From positions 186,001-250,000 of the forward strand of contig CAOLHI010001242.1 of NCBI GenBank assembly GCA_948474755.1: DNA of 64,000 bases, in the 5' to 3' direction. The notes beneath the pieces were generated by a model, which saw nothing but the letters and a program-made list of their open reading frames with translations, did no database searches and was not told the origin of the DNA. This DNA comes from Ctenosaura bakeri (lineage: Eukaryota > Chordata > Lepidosauria > Squamata > Iguanidae). A program made the position numbers and the translations under genes. Shown in pieces: positions 10,500-22,764 of the stretch (within the stretch, counting starts at the first letter, position 1; each line of letters opens with the position of its first letter).

Positions 10500-10839
10500 T
10501 TAGAGTGCTTTAGTTGTGTATTGCAGCATGCTATGGGTTGGACCAGATGGCCCTTGTTGTCCTTTCCAATTCTATGGTTCTGAGGTCACCTGTTCCTGGA
10601 ACAGTGGCAGGTTTCTTGCTCACTTCAGCTATGACCCAATTACTCCTTATTTGAAGATGCCTAACTTTTGTTTCATCTGGCAGGAAAACAAATTGTGAGG
10701 GATAAACTTTCAGCCAAGAAGTGGCCAGTAAGTAAAAGTCTCAGCATTTTAGACTGTAAGCCTGAGGACAGGGAACCATCAAATATACAATTTGGAAGCC
10801 TCTCTGGGAGGCTTTTTGGTGGAAGGGTGAAGTATAAAT

Positions 10840-10870
10840 ACTCCAAACAAACAAACAAACAAGCAAACAC
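10840..10870. repeat. (CAAA)n microsatellite
   Basis: A run of ACAA/CAAA units. Confidence 0.85.
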
Positions 10871-10934
10871 AGATCTCCTTGCCACATATCTTTTTTGTTT
10901 TTTGTTTTAGTTTTGTGAATAAAGAGTCATGTGC

Positions 10935-11735
10935 CTGAGCATCACATGTTGTGTATTGCACAATGGCTTCCATTTCAGTTGCTAGGAACCTTGGAGCCCT
11001 GCTGGATGACTGTCTATCTCTATGCCCCTTTATCAGTGCTACAGCAAAGGCATATAACTTCCATCTTTTGAACATCCTCAGGATCTGGAGGTTCCTGACT
11101 GTAGAGACTGCCCATCTGCTTGTCCAGGCATTGGTTATCTCATGCCTGGATTATTTTAACAGTTTACTGGCAGGTTTGCCTTCCTGCTCCCTTCTTCTTC
11201 TACTTTTCATTTAGAACAATGCTGTCCGGGTTGTTTTAAATCTGCCAAAATATTCATCTGTTTCTTCTCCTCATAGATCTCTTTACTGGTTACCAGTTTG
11301 GGCCGGGGCCTGTTTCAAACTTTTGATCCTGGTATTTAAAGCTTTGCATTCTAACTTCACTCTGTACCCTGCAGCTTGGCTTTTGTCCTACATTCTATCC
11401 AGGAATTTGAGATCTACAGGCAAAGGATTATTGTCTGTTCCACTAACGCATACAGTTTTGTTAAGGCTGCGAGCCTTTCAAGATCTGGCTCCACATTTGT
11501 GGAATGGTCTTCCTTTGGAACTCTGACTGGAGGAGGAGGATCTCACCTGTTTTTATAAAAGGTTGAAGACCTTCCTCTTTGACTTTTCATCTTAAGTCAT
11601 TGAGATGCATTCAAGGTGCTGAGATGGGTAGTGACTGGTGGGGTGTTCGGGATTTCATTCCATGTATTATTGTGGTGTTCTGTTTTACTGTCTTTGTCCC
11701 TGATTGTCAATGTTCTGCCCTTTGGTGTAAAGGGC
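10935..11735 (+). mobile_element. L2-like LINE, reverse transcriptase C-terminal and 3' end
   Basis: Plus-strand readings contain NLGALLDDCLSL, then LVQALVISCLDYFNSLLAGLP, SLYWLPV, LVFKALHS and LAPHLWNGLPLEL. These are the typical C-terminal words of L2/CR1-superfamily reverse transcriptases. A 3' end GGCGTTATAAAG is followed by microsatellite, as in L2. Stops and frameshifts make it a fossil. Confidence 0.85.
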
Positions 11736-11737
11736 GT

Positions 11738-11769
11738 TATAAAGTTGTTGTTGTTGTTGTTGCCGTCGT

Positions 11770-11806
<37 letters not shown>
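11738..11806. repeat. (TTG)n then (ATC)n microsatellite
   Basis: A compound run at the L2 tail. Translated in either direction it gives poly-His, poly-Met or poly-Ser readings, which are not proteins. Confidence 0.95.
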
Positions 11807-11807
<1 letters not shown>

Positions 11808-11979
11808 ATAGTTCTGTTGTACTTTGTTAGGAAATAAGTAAAGAAAACTTGGAAAATGAAGATATAAAAGTAGGTGTGGTGATAATTTGTGTTGCCATCT
11901 TGAACATCTTGGAAGATAGGCCCATTTATAATATAAATGCACAAAACAAACCAACCAATCACTAGTGCAGTAAATTTCA

Positions 11980-12017
11980 AAGAAGAAGAAGAAGCAAGCA
12001 AGCAAGCGAGCGAGCAA
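11980..12017. repeat. (GAA)n(GCAA)n microsatellite
   Basis: AAGAAG units followed by GCAAGCAAGCGAGC units. Confidence 0.85.
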
Positions 12018-12559
12018 AGTCCAATTCCGATAAGTTGTGTTCTTCTGCCCTCTGCTGGAAAATAAGAGGAAAATTTTTGCATGTATGAGTGAGGGTGTGG
12101 GGATGCAATGGGTGAATCTATCACAAATCTCAAACCTCAAATGACGTATATGAAATTGAAGGGAGGGCAGGATTTGTTGAGAACACATGTTAGGAGCCAT
12201 AGCTTACATCCCTGCAAAAACCCAGATGCATTCCCTGGCATCACACTATAAGACCGGGAAATATCTTTGTCTGTAATTCTAGAGGCTCACTGTCTGGCCC
12301 AAGGCTCTCCAGGTGTGATTATATTTCTGCTCCCAGCATCCCTCACAATTGGCTATGTTGGCTTGTTGTGTTGGGAATTGCAGTCCAACAACATCTGAAG
12401 GGCCTTAGAACTTCCACTCTTGCATTAGTGAGCTAAGATGAACCAATCACCTTATACTGAACTCAGTATAAGACAGCTTCCCACAATCAATGTTCTTAAT
12501 ATTGTTTTGGCTATACAAAGTGAGAAATTTGGGTGCTTCTGAGAAAAAAAAATTCTTAC

Positions 12560-12905
12560 CCTTCAACTGTCTCAACTTGTCAGGGACAGTCCCCACTAAT
12601 CTTTTTCAGCTGTTTTTAAAATTTCCCAGATTCTCTTTCATTTTTCCACTTTTCCTCTTTATCCTCAGCTGGCTTCAATTGCTGCAAACTGAGTTTAAAG
12701 TGCAAAGTAGTTTGCTTTCAATAAACTCAACAAGGGGGAAGGAGAGGAGGGGCAGAATCTTTTCCTTCCCAGTAGATTCAGGCAAAAGGAAACTGCTGCA
12801 TCTTGTCTGTTCTTTCTTGTTAATAACTTTTTCTACCTTGACCACAGTCTGATGTTCCCTGGCCACAGGTGGCCCACTTTTCATCCATGAAATGTTGGAG
12901 AGTAT
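12560..12905. repeat. Unclassified dispersed repeat, copy 1
   Basis: Matches 54785-55120 over most of its length: TCAGCTGGCTTCAATTGCTG, AGGGGCAGAATCTTTTCCTT and CCCAGTAGATTCAGGCAAAA here correspond to TCAGCTTACTTCCATTGCTG and CCCAGTAGACTGTGGCAAAA there. No open frame is shared. The class is unknown. Confidence 0.7.
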
Positions 12906-15770
12906 GACAATCACTATTGGTCCAAAACATTCTGCTTAACCTTAGTTGGTTCTCATTCCTTTATCCGAAATAAGCTTTCAGTTTCTTTGTTAAAGGGCAC
13001 CATTTTAGATTTCAATAGAGAATTAGAGAGTGTTCAGACAACTGGTAAACAAAGCCAGCATGGAGGCCAGGCCAAATAAATGGGGTGTGAAACCTGTGTG
13101 GGAACAGAACTCCTCTGCTCCACTGGCCACGTCAACCCAGGGATTTGGATGCAGTTTGCTTCAAAAGTTTTCTTGTTCACCATGAAAGCAGTTAAAAAAT
13201 TCATTTCCTAAAATGAGACTGAAAACCAAGGCAATTTTAAAAATATATGAATGTCCTGCATAGAAAAGGCATTAAAATTACAGATGACTACTTATTCAAT
13301 GAATAATTTATTTGACAAATAGTAAAAACATAAAATAAAATAAAGGAAACAAATAATCTTACTCCCTTCTACCCAGTCTAACAGGAGGGGGACAACCATG
13401 CCGTGAGAAGTTTTGAGGCAACTTCAGTGGCAGAAATATGTGTCTTCTGTACTTCATAATTTAGCACAAGGTTTTGAAGAACTTTTTTTAAAATGACATT
13501 CTAACACACACTTTAGAAGCCCTTTTCGGTCTAAACCAGAGATGAGAAGGAATAGATATAATGGAAGGTTTTGCTCAATTAAACATATACTATGATTTTC
13601 AGGGAATGGGGAGGCTTCTTTGAAAAAGAAATTATTTATATTTTCCATGCTTTTTACATTGGCATGGAAACTATGTTCTCAAAAAGGCATCGTTTCATGT
13701 TTCAATAACTATTTTCAAACAAGGGTTTGTGGGAAGTTAAGGTAACAGCTCATAATCTCCCACTGAGGGTCACAGCTGAATGGGAACTTGAACCATGGTC
13801 TCTTCATTCTTAGTTGAACAATCTAGTCATTATACCACAAGGCAGTGCAAATTCGAAGCATTTAAATGAAGCTGGGGCATATTTATTAAATTTAATGGAG
13901 GAGAGAACATGTGTTCAAATGTTCCCTATTTTTTAAGCTGCCTCCTCCTCCTCTGCAAATCATTATGTATGTTTAATTGAGCAAAAGCTTCCATTCTCTC
14001 TGTTCCTTCTCACATCTATACTAGACTAAAAGTGACTTCTAAGCAAAGGCCCTGCATATAGAAAAAAATATCATGATAGGGAAAAACTTCAGGGAAGGCT
14101 CTGCTGTTCCGTTTTTGTTTTTTTTCCGCATAGGAGTTTTATATATCTGCATAAGAACTTTGTATGAATAGAATTCAAACATGTAATTGCTCTCCAGTTT
14201 CTTTCTGAAATGCTGCAATCCAGCTAGGCTGAGGAGAAGGGGGAATGAAATCTGCAGGACCCAGACCTCTGGAGAGTCCAGACCCCTGGACGCTCTGGCA
14301 GTGAAGATCAAACAATACATTACAATGAATGTTAGTTAGTTCATTAATTAATTAATCAACATACTAGACCAAGGAGTGGCTATAGTGACTATTGCTACAT
14401 CTCAGACCATCCAAGTCTTCTATAATCAGCAATACTTATTAATAGGTTTCAGAAAAAGCAAAGTGCAGCATCTAGACTCAGACCAAACCTACTAGGCACT
14501 TGTAACAGTAATATTTGATTTTTTGTAAGGACACCCTCCCTGTGAGCATCTTGCCCTAGGCCCAGTGCTGGCTCTCAATAGCCCTGCAGCTCAATGAGAA
14601 TTTTATGAGAATTTCATGCCTTGAGCTTCTGCTGGGGTTGTGTAAAACATCCATGAGCATGTAAACTTTCACTGTTTATTAGTGGCCGTAAGCTTCTGCT
14701 CAAGTGCTAGGGGTGAGTGTGAAATCTGTTTTCTTTTTAATTTTTAATAGTATGAGAAAATTCTGGGGTTGTGGCTATCTCAAGTGCAGGAGCAGCCTGG
14801 AAGCAGGTTGCCAGGCTACCAGAATAGATCCTCAGAAGAGAAACCCAGCCCAGTAATGAGTAAGAGGGGCTGGTGGCTGAGAGAAAAAGATTATATAAAG
14901 GCACGTACCTAGTGTTGATTTATCAGTCCTACAGGGAGATTCCTAGCAAGAAGCTATGGTGTAGAAACCCTTAGCCAGTCAGAGGGTATGACTGTGTGGG
15001 AAGGATTAATTCTCAGTGGAAAGCCTAGGGAGAAGAAAAGAGTAATTGGACCCTAGTAGAATGTGGTTAGAGAGTGTGACCTAAATTGGGGGTTGAGTTT
15101 TTGGTAGGATGATAGCCAAAAGACTGCTATATGATGCTTGTGTTTTTTATAAAAAACAAGTGAAGTGTCTAAAAAGTGCACTGAAAAACTGCATATGAAC
15201 TTTAATACTTCATTCTTATTGTTATCTAAAAAAATGTTATGGTTTATTTTTATAAATACTGACTCAGCTGAGTTGTATACAATTTATAAGGAAACACAGA
15301 AAACACACTACCATAAAACTATTAAGGGATTCTAAACAGACAATGAAAACCCTCCTTTTACACAAAGGTGTTATAAAGGGGAAGACAGAGCTCTGTGGTA
15401 AAGAGACTTTACTCAGTTGAGGGAACTGCAGTATAAGTAGGGGCCTGTTACAAATGCATTTACCAAATGTTTACCTCCTGGACAGGAATGTTGAGCCAGA
15501 TGCAATTTTTAACCTTAAATCCTTGTCTTTGTCCCTAAATAAACGATGCATCTGGAAACAAGAAAGACACGTATTTAGAAAACAGACTGCCTGTTTGGTA
15601 TTTTCTTTCTTTTTCACACAAAAATAGAATGGGAAGAGGTGAATACAATCTCTAATTTGGCTGTTCTCAGTACCGGAAAAAAGTTGAAGATTTAGCTGTA
15701 ATATCTTCCTTCCATGCAATCAGCTCATTATGGTCCCAGAGCCCAGAGTAGTCCTTGGAAATTTTTCCTT
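12906..15770. other. Long stretch without recognisable gene
   Basis: Contains AT-rich sequence and a probable antisense SINE fragment near 13745-13860 (ATGGGAACTTGAACCATGGT, reverse of a tRNA-like head). No exon with good splice borders and no RNA gene was seen. Confidence 0.5.
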
Positions 15771-15989
15771 AGGACTGAAGTTAGAAAGTAGAAGAATGGC
15801 AAATAATGAGCTCAGGAAAGAAAATGCAAAACTGGAAAATTGCATTCTGCAAGCCAGATTTAACCGCAGGCAGTATCCTGTACCTCTCTCATTTAGGTTA
15901 TAAGCTTTTAATGAATAATGGGGAAATGGGAGAAATGAATGTTTCTGTGCCGTAGACCTATTTTGGACCTATTAGTGCCAACTAAACTA

Positions 15990-17872
15990 GCCCCACAGAA
16001 TCAGTGGGACCTCACAATCAAAAACAGGTAGCTATAATTTTTCTGGATGCAGAGAAGGCGTTTGATACTGTCTCCTAGAATTTTTTGATTTATTTACTCA
16101 ACAAAAAGCACAAGTTGTAGTAAATGCAGAAAAATCTGACTTTGGTGATATGCAGAAGGGGACTAGACAGGGAATGTCTATTGGGGGGTTTGGCAGGTTT
16201 CAAGTTAAATAAAGACAAGACAGTTATGATTATGAAGAATATGACATAAGAACAACAGCAATCGCTATCTGAAAAGACAGGTTTTAAAATCGCAAAGAAA
16301 GTGATGTATTTGGGGGTTCCCTTTGACTCACATAATAAAAGGTTTCTTAAAATAATTTTTATAAAACTTGGAAAGAAATCAAACAAGATATTGAGAGATG
16401 GTCTAAACTGCAATTGTCGTTATTATGTAGAATATTGGTGATTAAAATGAATGTGCTACCAAAAATGTTATTTCTATTCCAGACAATCCCATTTATAGTT
16501 ACTGACTTGCCTTTTAACCAATGGCAGAGACATATCTCAAAATTCTCATGGCAAGGAAAGAAACCTAGAGTGAAATTGAAAGTACAGTAAGATGTAAAAC
16601 AGAGAGGGGATTTGTAACTCCCAGACCAAGGTATATTTTTATGCATCAACCATGGTCTGGTTGAAAGATTGGGTGACACTGGAAAGAGAAAGACTTTTCA
16701 ACATTAGAAGGTTTTGATCTGAGATTTGATCAGCATGCCTTTTTATGGTATGATAAAAATAAAAGCAAATGTAAATTTTAATAATCATTTTATAACACAA
16801 ATAAGGAAATGAATGAAGAGGAGAAAAAAACATATGTTGGTTTGCTTATAGACAATTGTTAGAAAGATTTAAAACAGATAAAAAATTGTCTGGTCTTGAC
16901 ACTAGAAAAATGGATTATGAAAATAAACTGTGTAAGGATGATGATCATTCGATAGAAAAAATGTACAAGATGTTGTGTAAATTTGGAGGAACAAATAAAA
17001 AAACCCTGATTAAATGGACTCAAAATGTGGATCATAGGATCTAAATGGATCAATGGGAAAAGATATGGACAAAAGGATTTGGAATTCACTTTAAGCTATG
17101 ATTTAAAATAATTTTTTTATAAGATGATGCATAGGTGGTATCTTTCTAAAATATATAAAGGTTCTTCAAATAGATGTAGGAAATGTATTCAACTTGAAGG
17201 GACCCTTTTTCATATATCGTGGACTTGTGACCAGACAAAGCCAGAACTGTTTCTCCTGGGACTGATAGATGACAAGATGAGCAAAGATTTTATTAATATT
17301 ATGCAATATATGACTTGCAGTGAGGATTTTGAGTGCTCAGGAATGGAAAAACTCAGTGATCTCACCATAAGAAGAGTGGATGCTGAAACTTCTGGATATG
17401 GTGGAGATGAATAGCTTGACAATATTGTTAAGAGATCACTGTGTTATTGGATATAAAAACATTGGGAGAGGGCTGTGTCATTTTTAGTGTTAACTGAAAG
17501 AAGTCAAGCCATAAGAGGGTTTGATTGAAGGTTAAAGTTAGATCAAATGCTAGTAGAACTGTTTTTGTTTGTTTGTTTGTTTGAATAGATGTTTCATGGG
17601 GCTTGGATAGAATTATAATTATCTGAAATAGTAATATCAACAAGAAAGAGAATTAATAGTTATGATTATTGAAGTATAGGATTATAGCATGAATAGCAAT
17701 CATTGCCTGGGGAGTGGGAAATCAATATTAGTTTTTGGATTAGTTGTAGGTTTTTTAAAAGGTAGGGTTTTTTTTTAATTGGAGTCATGCCTTCTGTGTG
17801 CCATGTTTGAAGATTGCAATATTATTATATTGAAATTGCATGTTTTAATAAAAATATTTTTTAAAAAATCAT
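15990..17872 (+). mobile_element. L1 LINE ORF2 remnant, 5'-truncated
   Basis: Translations give IIFLDAEKAFDTVS (reverse-transcriptase palm), KKVMYLGVPF, LFQTIPF-like and PRPRYIF-like words. Near 17124-17414 comes a C-terminal cysteine motif region (NRCRKCIQLEGTLFHISWTC). These are in L1 ORF2 order. An A-rich tail with AATAAAAATATTTTTTAAAAAA ends near 17870. Many stops and deletions are present. The ORF1 and endonuclease parts are missing. Confidence 0.85.
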
Positions 17873-17879
17873 TGGAACC

Positions 17880-19180
17880 TTAGTAAGTCTATAGTTTTCT
17901 AAATTTCATTATTTCAATGGGTCTACTCTAATTAGTGCTAATAAGTGGATTTAGCTTTTTGTGCAATATTAACAAAATAGCCCTAACTAAAAGTGTAACT
18001 ATTACCTAATATAGTCCTATTGATTTTTGAGACATTGTCTACTGGATGTACTAATTTACTCAATCTCATTTTAGCTTGCTTTCTTAAATATATTCCAATG
18101 ATTCTGAAGTCTACTATTTCTCCATATATATACACATTTCTGAATCTCTAGTGAATTTTTTTTTAAGTTTGGTCCTGCCACCACCCCCAGCAATCAGACA
18201 TTTCACAGGTGTTATGCTTGTATATTCAGAAGTTAAATCTTAATGTGTTCAATGCGACTTACTCTCCGATTAGTGTTATAGGATTGTAATTAGTGTTATC
18301 GGATTGTAATTGTAAATTGTAATTTTGTGTTATTCCCTGTATGATTGCTTTTGAACTAGCTAAATGACTGCCAACCTCCCTTTCTTTGTGGAAAGCCCAC
18401 ACTGTTTTGCAAGCTTGATTAAATGCTTAGAGGGTTTTTTTTCTGCTACGGTTGACTCCAACTGTCAGAAAACATTAATCAACTAAACCTATATGTAAGA
18501 CCCTGTGCAAAAAAGATGGAACCTCAGCAAATGTGTTTCTACTCTCTAATTTTCATTCTTGACCAGAACTGCCTATCCTTCCCTCTTTCTCCCAATATGT
18601 AACCCATTGCTTGTTCCATTCTTTGTGTGTGTTATTGGTGTGTGTGTGTGTGCTTGTTTACAGTAGTTTCTTGGATCTGGACTGAAGTTCTTCCAAAGGG
18701 TGGTTTTTTTCCTTTCTTATTTTTCTTTTCTTTTCTAGAAAAAAGGGGCATATTTACTGATGCGATTCTATGGTTCTCAGGCCAAATTTTATCTGAATTT
18801 TTATTTACCCCTTTTAAAGTTATAGAGCAAAACTGCCATTTCAGTGGTGCAGTATAGAACTCCAGCTCTAGGGAAGAAGGGAAAATAAAGAGAAAGAAGG
18901 AAAGGAGGAGAAGGATACTTTTCTGTTCTGATGTAATTTGGAATAAAAAAGCAACTCATTTGAAGGTGGGAGTAAAAGGTTGCAGATGGTGCTGGAAATT
19001 GCCAGAAAATAGTTTGGGACAACAGAAACATAATTTGAGTATTTTTTAAGAACAACAACAACAAATATGACAACCTATTGACATAACTGTCATATCCAAA
19101 GAGGATTTCTTTCCTTTCTCTACTGGTTTGCTCTAATAGGAATGTAATTTGTCACTAATTTCATTCTTGTAGGAGGCTAC
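17880..19180. other. Repeat fragments, no gene
   Basis: Near 18270-18310 the words ATTAGTGTTATAGGATTGTA and ATTAGTGTTATCGGATTGTA stand in tandem, a small duplication inside an old interspersed repeat. (GT)n lies near 18632-18652. No exon was recognised. Confidence 0.5.
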
Positions 19181-19182
19181 AA

Positions 19183-19270
19183 GAGACCCAGCATGGTATA
19201 GTGATCTGAGCATTGGACTACAATGTTGGAGATGAGGGTTCGATTCCCTGCTCAGCCATGGAAACCCACT
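19183..19270 (+). mobile_element. tRNA-derived SINE head
   Basis: Has an A-box-like TGGTATAGTGATCTGAGC and a good B box GGTTCGATTCC, followed by CTGCTCAGCCATGGAAACCC. This is the sense head of the SINE found elsewhere as antisense. It lacks a tRNA cloverleaf end and is not a tRNA gene. Confidence 0.8.
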
Positions 19271-20043
19271 ATTGTTTAGGGATATAAAGAAATTTTTCTT
19301 CTTCTTCATGAGAACAAGCATCAACCCTCATGAAATTTTTCACAAAAGTGAAAAAAAGCACTTTTTTTGCAGTAGTTAAATTCTGTGCAAACATGCATTT
19401 TGTGAAAAAAGTTCTAAACTGCACAAAACACAATGGTTTCTTGTAGGGAAAAAAAACCGTCACAATTTTTGGCAACCCCGTTCCCATATATGAAAATTTA
19501 TTAAAATGTGCAAAAATGGTTATAATCTTGCCCAGTGTGGAGAAACATTTTTAAACATTTTTGTTCTTGCATAGAGAATAGCAAAAGTGAAGAGTCACAC
19601 CCCTAGTGTTGTGTCATTTTGGCCTAACACCACTAGATGGGAGCAAAAGAACATTATATTTGTTAACAATTCTGGTCTATTCTTGAGCTAACCTGAGACA
19701 TATTCTGTTATGAAAAGGTTGCATAATTCAATGTACAGTATAGACAGCTTGTTATGTTTAAAGTGCAATTGCTAAAATAAATATTTTAGAGAAACACAGC
19801 ATGTAGTGTTATTGCCAAAGATTTTCAAGAATTCAGTATTATTCAGCATCTCTTTCCACCCTCAGCTTTGTGCACCCTGAGTAGATACAAGTTTTATACT
19901 GAGTTTTTTAAAAGGTGAGAGACAAGGTGGAATGACAAAATCATAGACTGTACATCTGTACTGTAAGGTGAAAAGTGCTATAGTCTCTCTACTCATAGAC
20001 ATTTCAAGTTTCAGGATCAAAAGGGAAAGAAATGTCCAAATTG

Positions 20044-20047
<4 letters not shown>

Positions 20048-20090
<43 letters not shown>

Positions 20091-20092
20091 TT

Positions 20093-20138
<46 letters not shown>
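20048..20138. repeat. (TTA)n then (CAT)n compound microsatellite
   Basis: About fifteen TTA units followed by about fourteen CAT units. It gives poly-Ile, poly-Leu, poly-Ser and poly-His readings that are artefacts. Confidence 0.97.
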
Positions 20139-20141
<3 letters not shown>

Positions 20142-20614
20142 CATCAAAACAACCATAAGGAGAAGTCCTGGTTTTGACAGAAGTGTGGCACAGAGACAGA
20201 ATGCTTTGTCTCTCCTGTGCTGCTTTCTCAATCTAATTCTCTCAAAATATGCTTTTTAGTCAGGATCTTTTTAGTCAGATCCTGTTTACTAATCTAGGCA
20301 TGGTTAATTCATGCCTAGATTAAACCACATTTTCTATAGTTAGGTATAACAGGAAACTGGTTTAAACAAGATGCATTTTCAGTGCCCTTGCTAGCATGTG
20401 TGGGAACAAGGGAAGGGAGAGGGAGAAGTGGGGAGTACTTGGGCACAGTGCTTGTTCTGAAGCACAGTGAGCCACAATCATTGCCCATCTGACATTCTCA
20501 GGAAAATATTTCAGGAATAGCATTCACTTTTTAGTTCTTCTGAGGAAATAATCTCATACATCTGACAATTTTACATATATATACTCCATACCTAGGATGC
20601 CAACTAGATTCTAG

Positions 20615-20960
20615 AGCAGGGATGGGGCATCTATGGCTATCAAATGTTGATGAGATCTAATTCCTACTGTCCCTCACCTTGTCCGAGGGGTCTGGGACCA
20701 ATGGAAATTTGAGTTCAACACTATCTAGCAGGCCACTGGGAGAACCGGCCCATTTTTTAAGAGAAACACTGCAGCTGGTTCTCCTTCCCTCCTGAGACCA
20801 GGGAGCTGGGGATTGGCAAGGTGATGGAGCATCACTTGTCTAAAATCACTCAGTGGAGAAAGCAAGTAGGACTCCAAGAGTCCTACTGCAACACTCAAAG
20901 CATTATACCATGCAAGTTTTCAGCCCTACACTGCCTCTCATTTCCTAATCTAAAATTGCA
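20615..20960. repeat. Old hAT-like and SINE fragments
   Basis: GCAGGGATGGGGCATCTATG near 20617 resembles the terminal repeat of common reptile hAT MITEs (CAGGGATGGGGAACC-type). 20830-20920 resembles an antisense SINE. Both are diverged. Confidence 0.4.
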
Positions 20961-21506
20961 CTTAACAGTGGATTTCAAATTTTAATTCCCTCTATGTAAA
21001 GATGGCACTTTACATGTTTGTCTCAGATTTTCATTATTCAAATATGATCACTGTCACCTGAGCCATTTTGAAAAATGAAATGGAGAACCTCACTGACATC
21101 TTCTTTTGCTCAGGCAGAATAGATGATAGAAAAGATTGCAGAATGCAGTCACAGTGAACCCTGGTAACCTTTCTTTGGCATTGACTCACAACTTCAGCCT
21201 TGTGCTAAGTAGTATCTGTAACCACTGTGTTATTGCAGTAGCATTGAGGGGGGAAAAGGGGGGGGTCTCTCCATGGCATAAGAGTGAGAATTTTGAAGTG
21301 CCTAAAAGAGGCATCTGCTTTATGGTCAGTAGCAAGGATGGGTAAATTGATTGGTATCTAATTTTCCAGCCTTCTGATCTAGCATCTGCTTGTGGCTTTT
21401 AACGAGGAAATCTGTGTGTTTATATACATTTTCTCCTGATATAACACTTTCCATGCATTTTCACCTATATGCATTTTTGTATTTATTTTTGTATGATACA
21501 CTGATT

Positions 21507-21818
21507 GGCCCTTTCCACAGGATGGTGTCCTCCCAGCATGGGAATGCAAGAGGAGTGGGACCCTGATTGCATGAGCTTCTGTCACAGCCACCCATGCAGA
21601 AGAGCCGGAAGCATGATTACGCGCTTCCTTCTCCACTGCAGCCTGGGAAGAAGGCTGGCTGCAGTGCAGAAGGAAGGGGAGTGTCCCTTGTGCTCCCTTC
21701 TGCAGATCGCCAGTAGGGTGTGGAGAGAAATGCTGGGGACACGCTCCCATCCTGGCAGAGATGCTGCTAGGGATTTCAACGGGATGACGTGGGAGAAAGT
21801 TATCCTGCAGAAAGGGCC
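21507..21818. mobile_element. GC-rich MITE with ATT target duplication
   Basis: Ends GGCCCTTTCCACAGGAT and ATCCTGCAGAAAGGGCC are inverted copies. ATT flanks both sides (21504-21506, 21819-21821). It is of the same type as 9875-10274. The long readings inside come from its GC-rich body. Confidence 0.8.
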
Positions 21819-21968
21819 ATTATCTATTTTGCCTTTTAAAAGTGTGATTAAAAAAAGAATAAAAGAAAGAGGAAAAAAAGAACAAGAACAACAGAGAAGG
21901 GGAAATACGTCAGATATGAACATGAGTTAGCTGTACAGTCATATAAATGGATTATATTTCAAAAAAAT

Positions 21969-22764
21969 ATGGCTGGCATCCTGTTAGTTATGATGTCTTA
22001 AGTTAGACTTACAACCTCATAACTGTTTCCTGTTCACATTTATGAATGTGGTACCATTGCCACAATTGTAAATACCCTCAAAACAAACCTTGAAATCCAG
22101 CCAGATGCACCAAAGAATGGAGTTCTGAAGTGCTGGCAAGCAGAGTACTGAAGGATGATGTGATGAAAGGATGATGATGAAATTAGTGAAGAATTACATC
22201 CCTAAACATGCTTTGTCAGCTGTTGTCTCTGTATAATGCTTTTCTTTCAATGGTACATGGATTTTATGGGGGTTTTCTTTGCGTACAGACTGGAATCCTT
22301 TATGCATTATGTTTCGATGTAAACATGGTAGATGTGTAGCTATATAGTGAGTCCCATTCCATCCACCACCCCCTTCCATTTACCAGTCAGCTGCTGCTGT
22401 GAGCTACAGGAATCTGTTCCTTTGTCACTCAGGAAGTGGATGACTAATGGTCTCACCTGATCCTGTGAGGGATCTCCATTATGACATGCAGAAACAGTGT
22501 CCCTGTTGCAATCCCCTCTCATAATGGAGATCACTTTCAGGAGAGTCAAAGCTGAGAACATTGGTCAACTTATTCTTGAATGACAGGGAACAGTCCCAGT
22601 CAATCACAATGGCTACTGACCAGTAGGTGGGGATTGGGGGACTTTCAAAAGCACTCTATGTCCCCTAAACAAGGGAATATATAGGCACCATGAACATTAA
22701 GCAGTCACAAATGCATAACTCTCAATTACGTGTTCCTAACTACTTAACAGGATACTGACCAACA
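21969..22764. mobile_element. Possible TIR element with internal hairpin
   Basis: Left GGCTGGCATCCTGTTAGTTA and right TAACAGGATACTGACCA are imperfect inverted copies of the end seen at 58102. Inside, GATCTCCATTATGA (near 22471) pairs with TCATAATGGAGATC (near 22519). No target duplication is evident. Confidence 0.4.

Larger units (their letters stand above)
9300..10583 (+). mobile_element. CR1 LINE 3' part, interrupted by three insertions
   Basis: CR1 reverse-transcriptase C-terminal and 3' sequence is visible in four pieces: about 9300-9547, 9746-9874, 10275-10297 and 10500-10583. The last ends with the CR1 tail pattern (TGGACCAGATGGCCCTTGTT, then CCAATTCTATGG). When the SINE (9548-9745), the GC-rich MITE (9875-10274) and the palindromic MITE (10298-10499) are taken out, the pieces read through in CR1 order. 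It is decayed and not coding. Confidence 0.85.

Noticed and set aside
11579..12200. Readings with poly-His, poly-Ser or poly-Met
   Set aside because: Translations of the (TTG)n(ATC)n microsatellite at an L2 tail.
16856..17414. Readings of 60-96 codons as a host gene
   Set aside because: They contain the L1 C-terminal cysteine region and sit in L1 order.
19183..19270. Possible tRNA gene (good A and B boxes)
   Set aside because: Flanked by the common SINE body and lacking a cloverleaf 3' half; it is a SINE head.
20032..20259. Readings with poly-Leu/poly-His and poly-Ile/poly-Ser
   Set aside because: Translations of the (TTA)n(CAT)n microsatellite.
21505..21930. 141-codon reading
   Set aside because: It spans a GC-rich MITE with clear inverted ends and target duplication.
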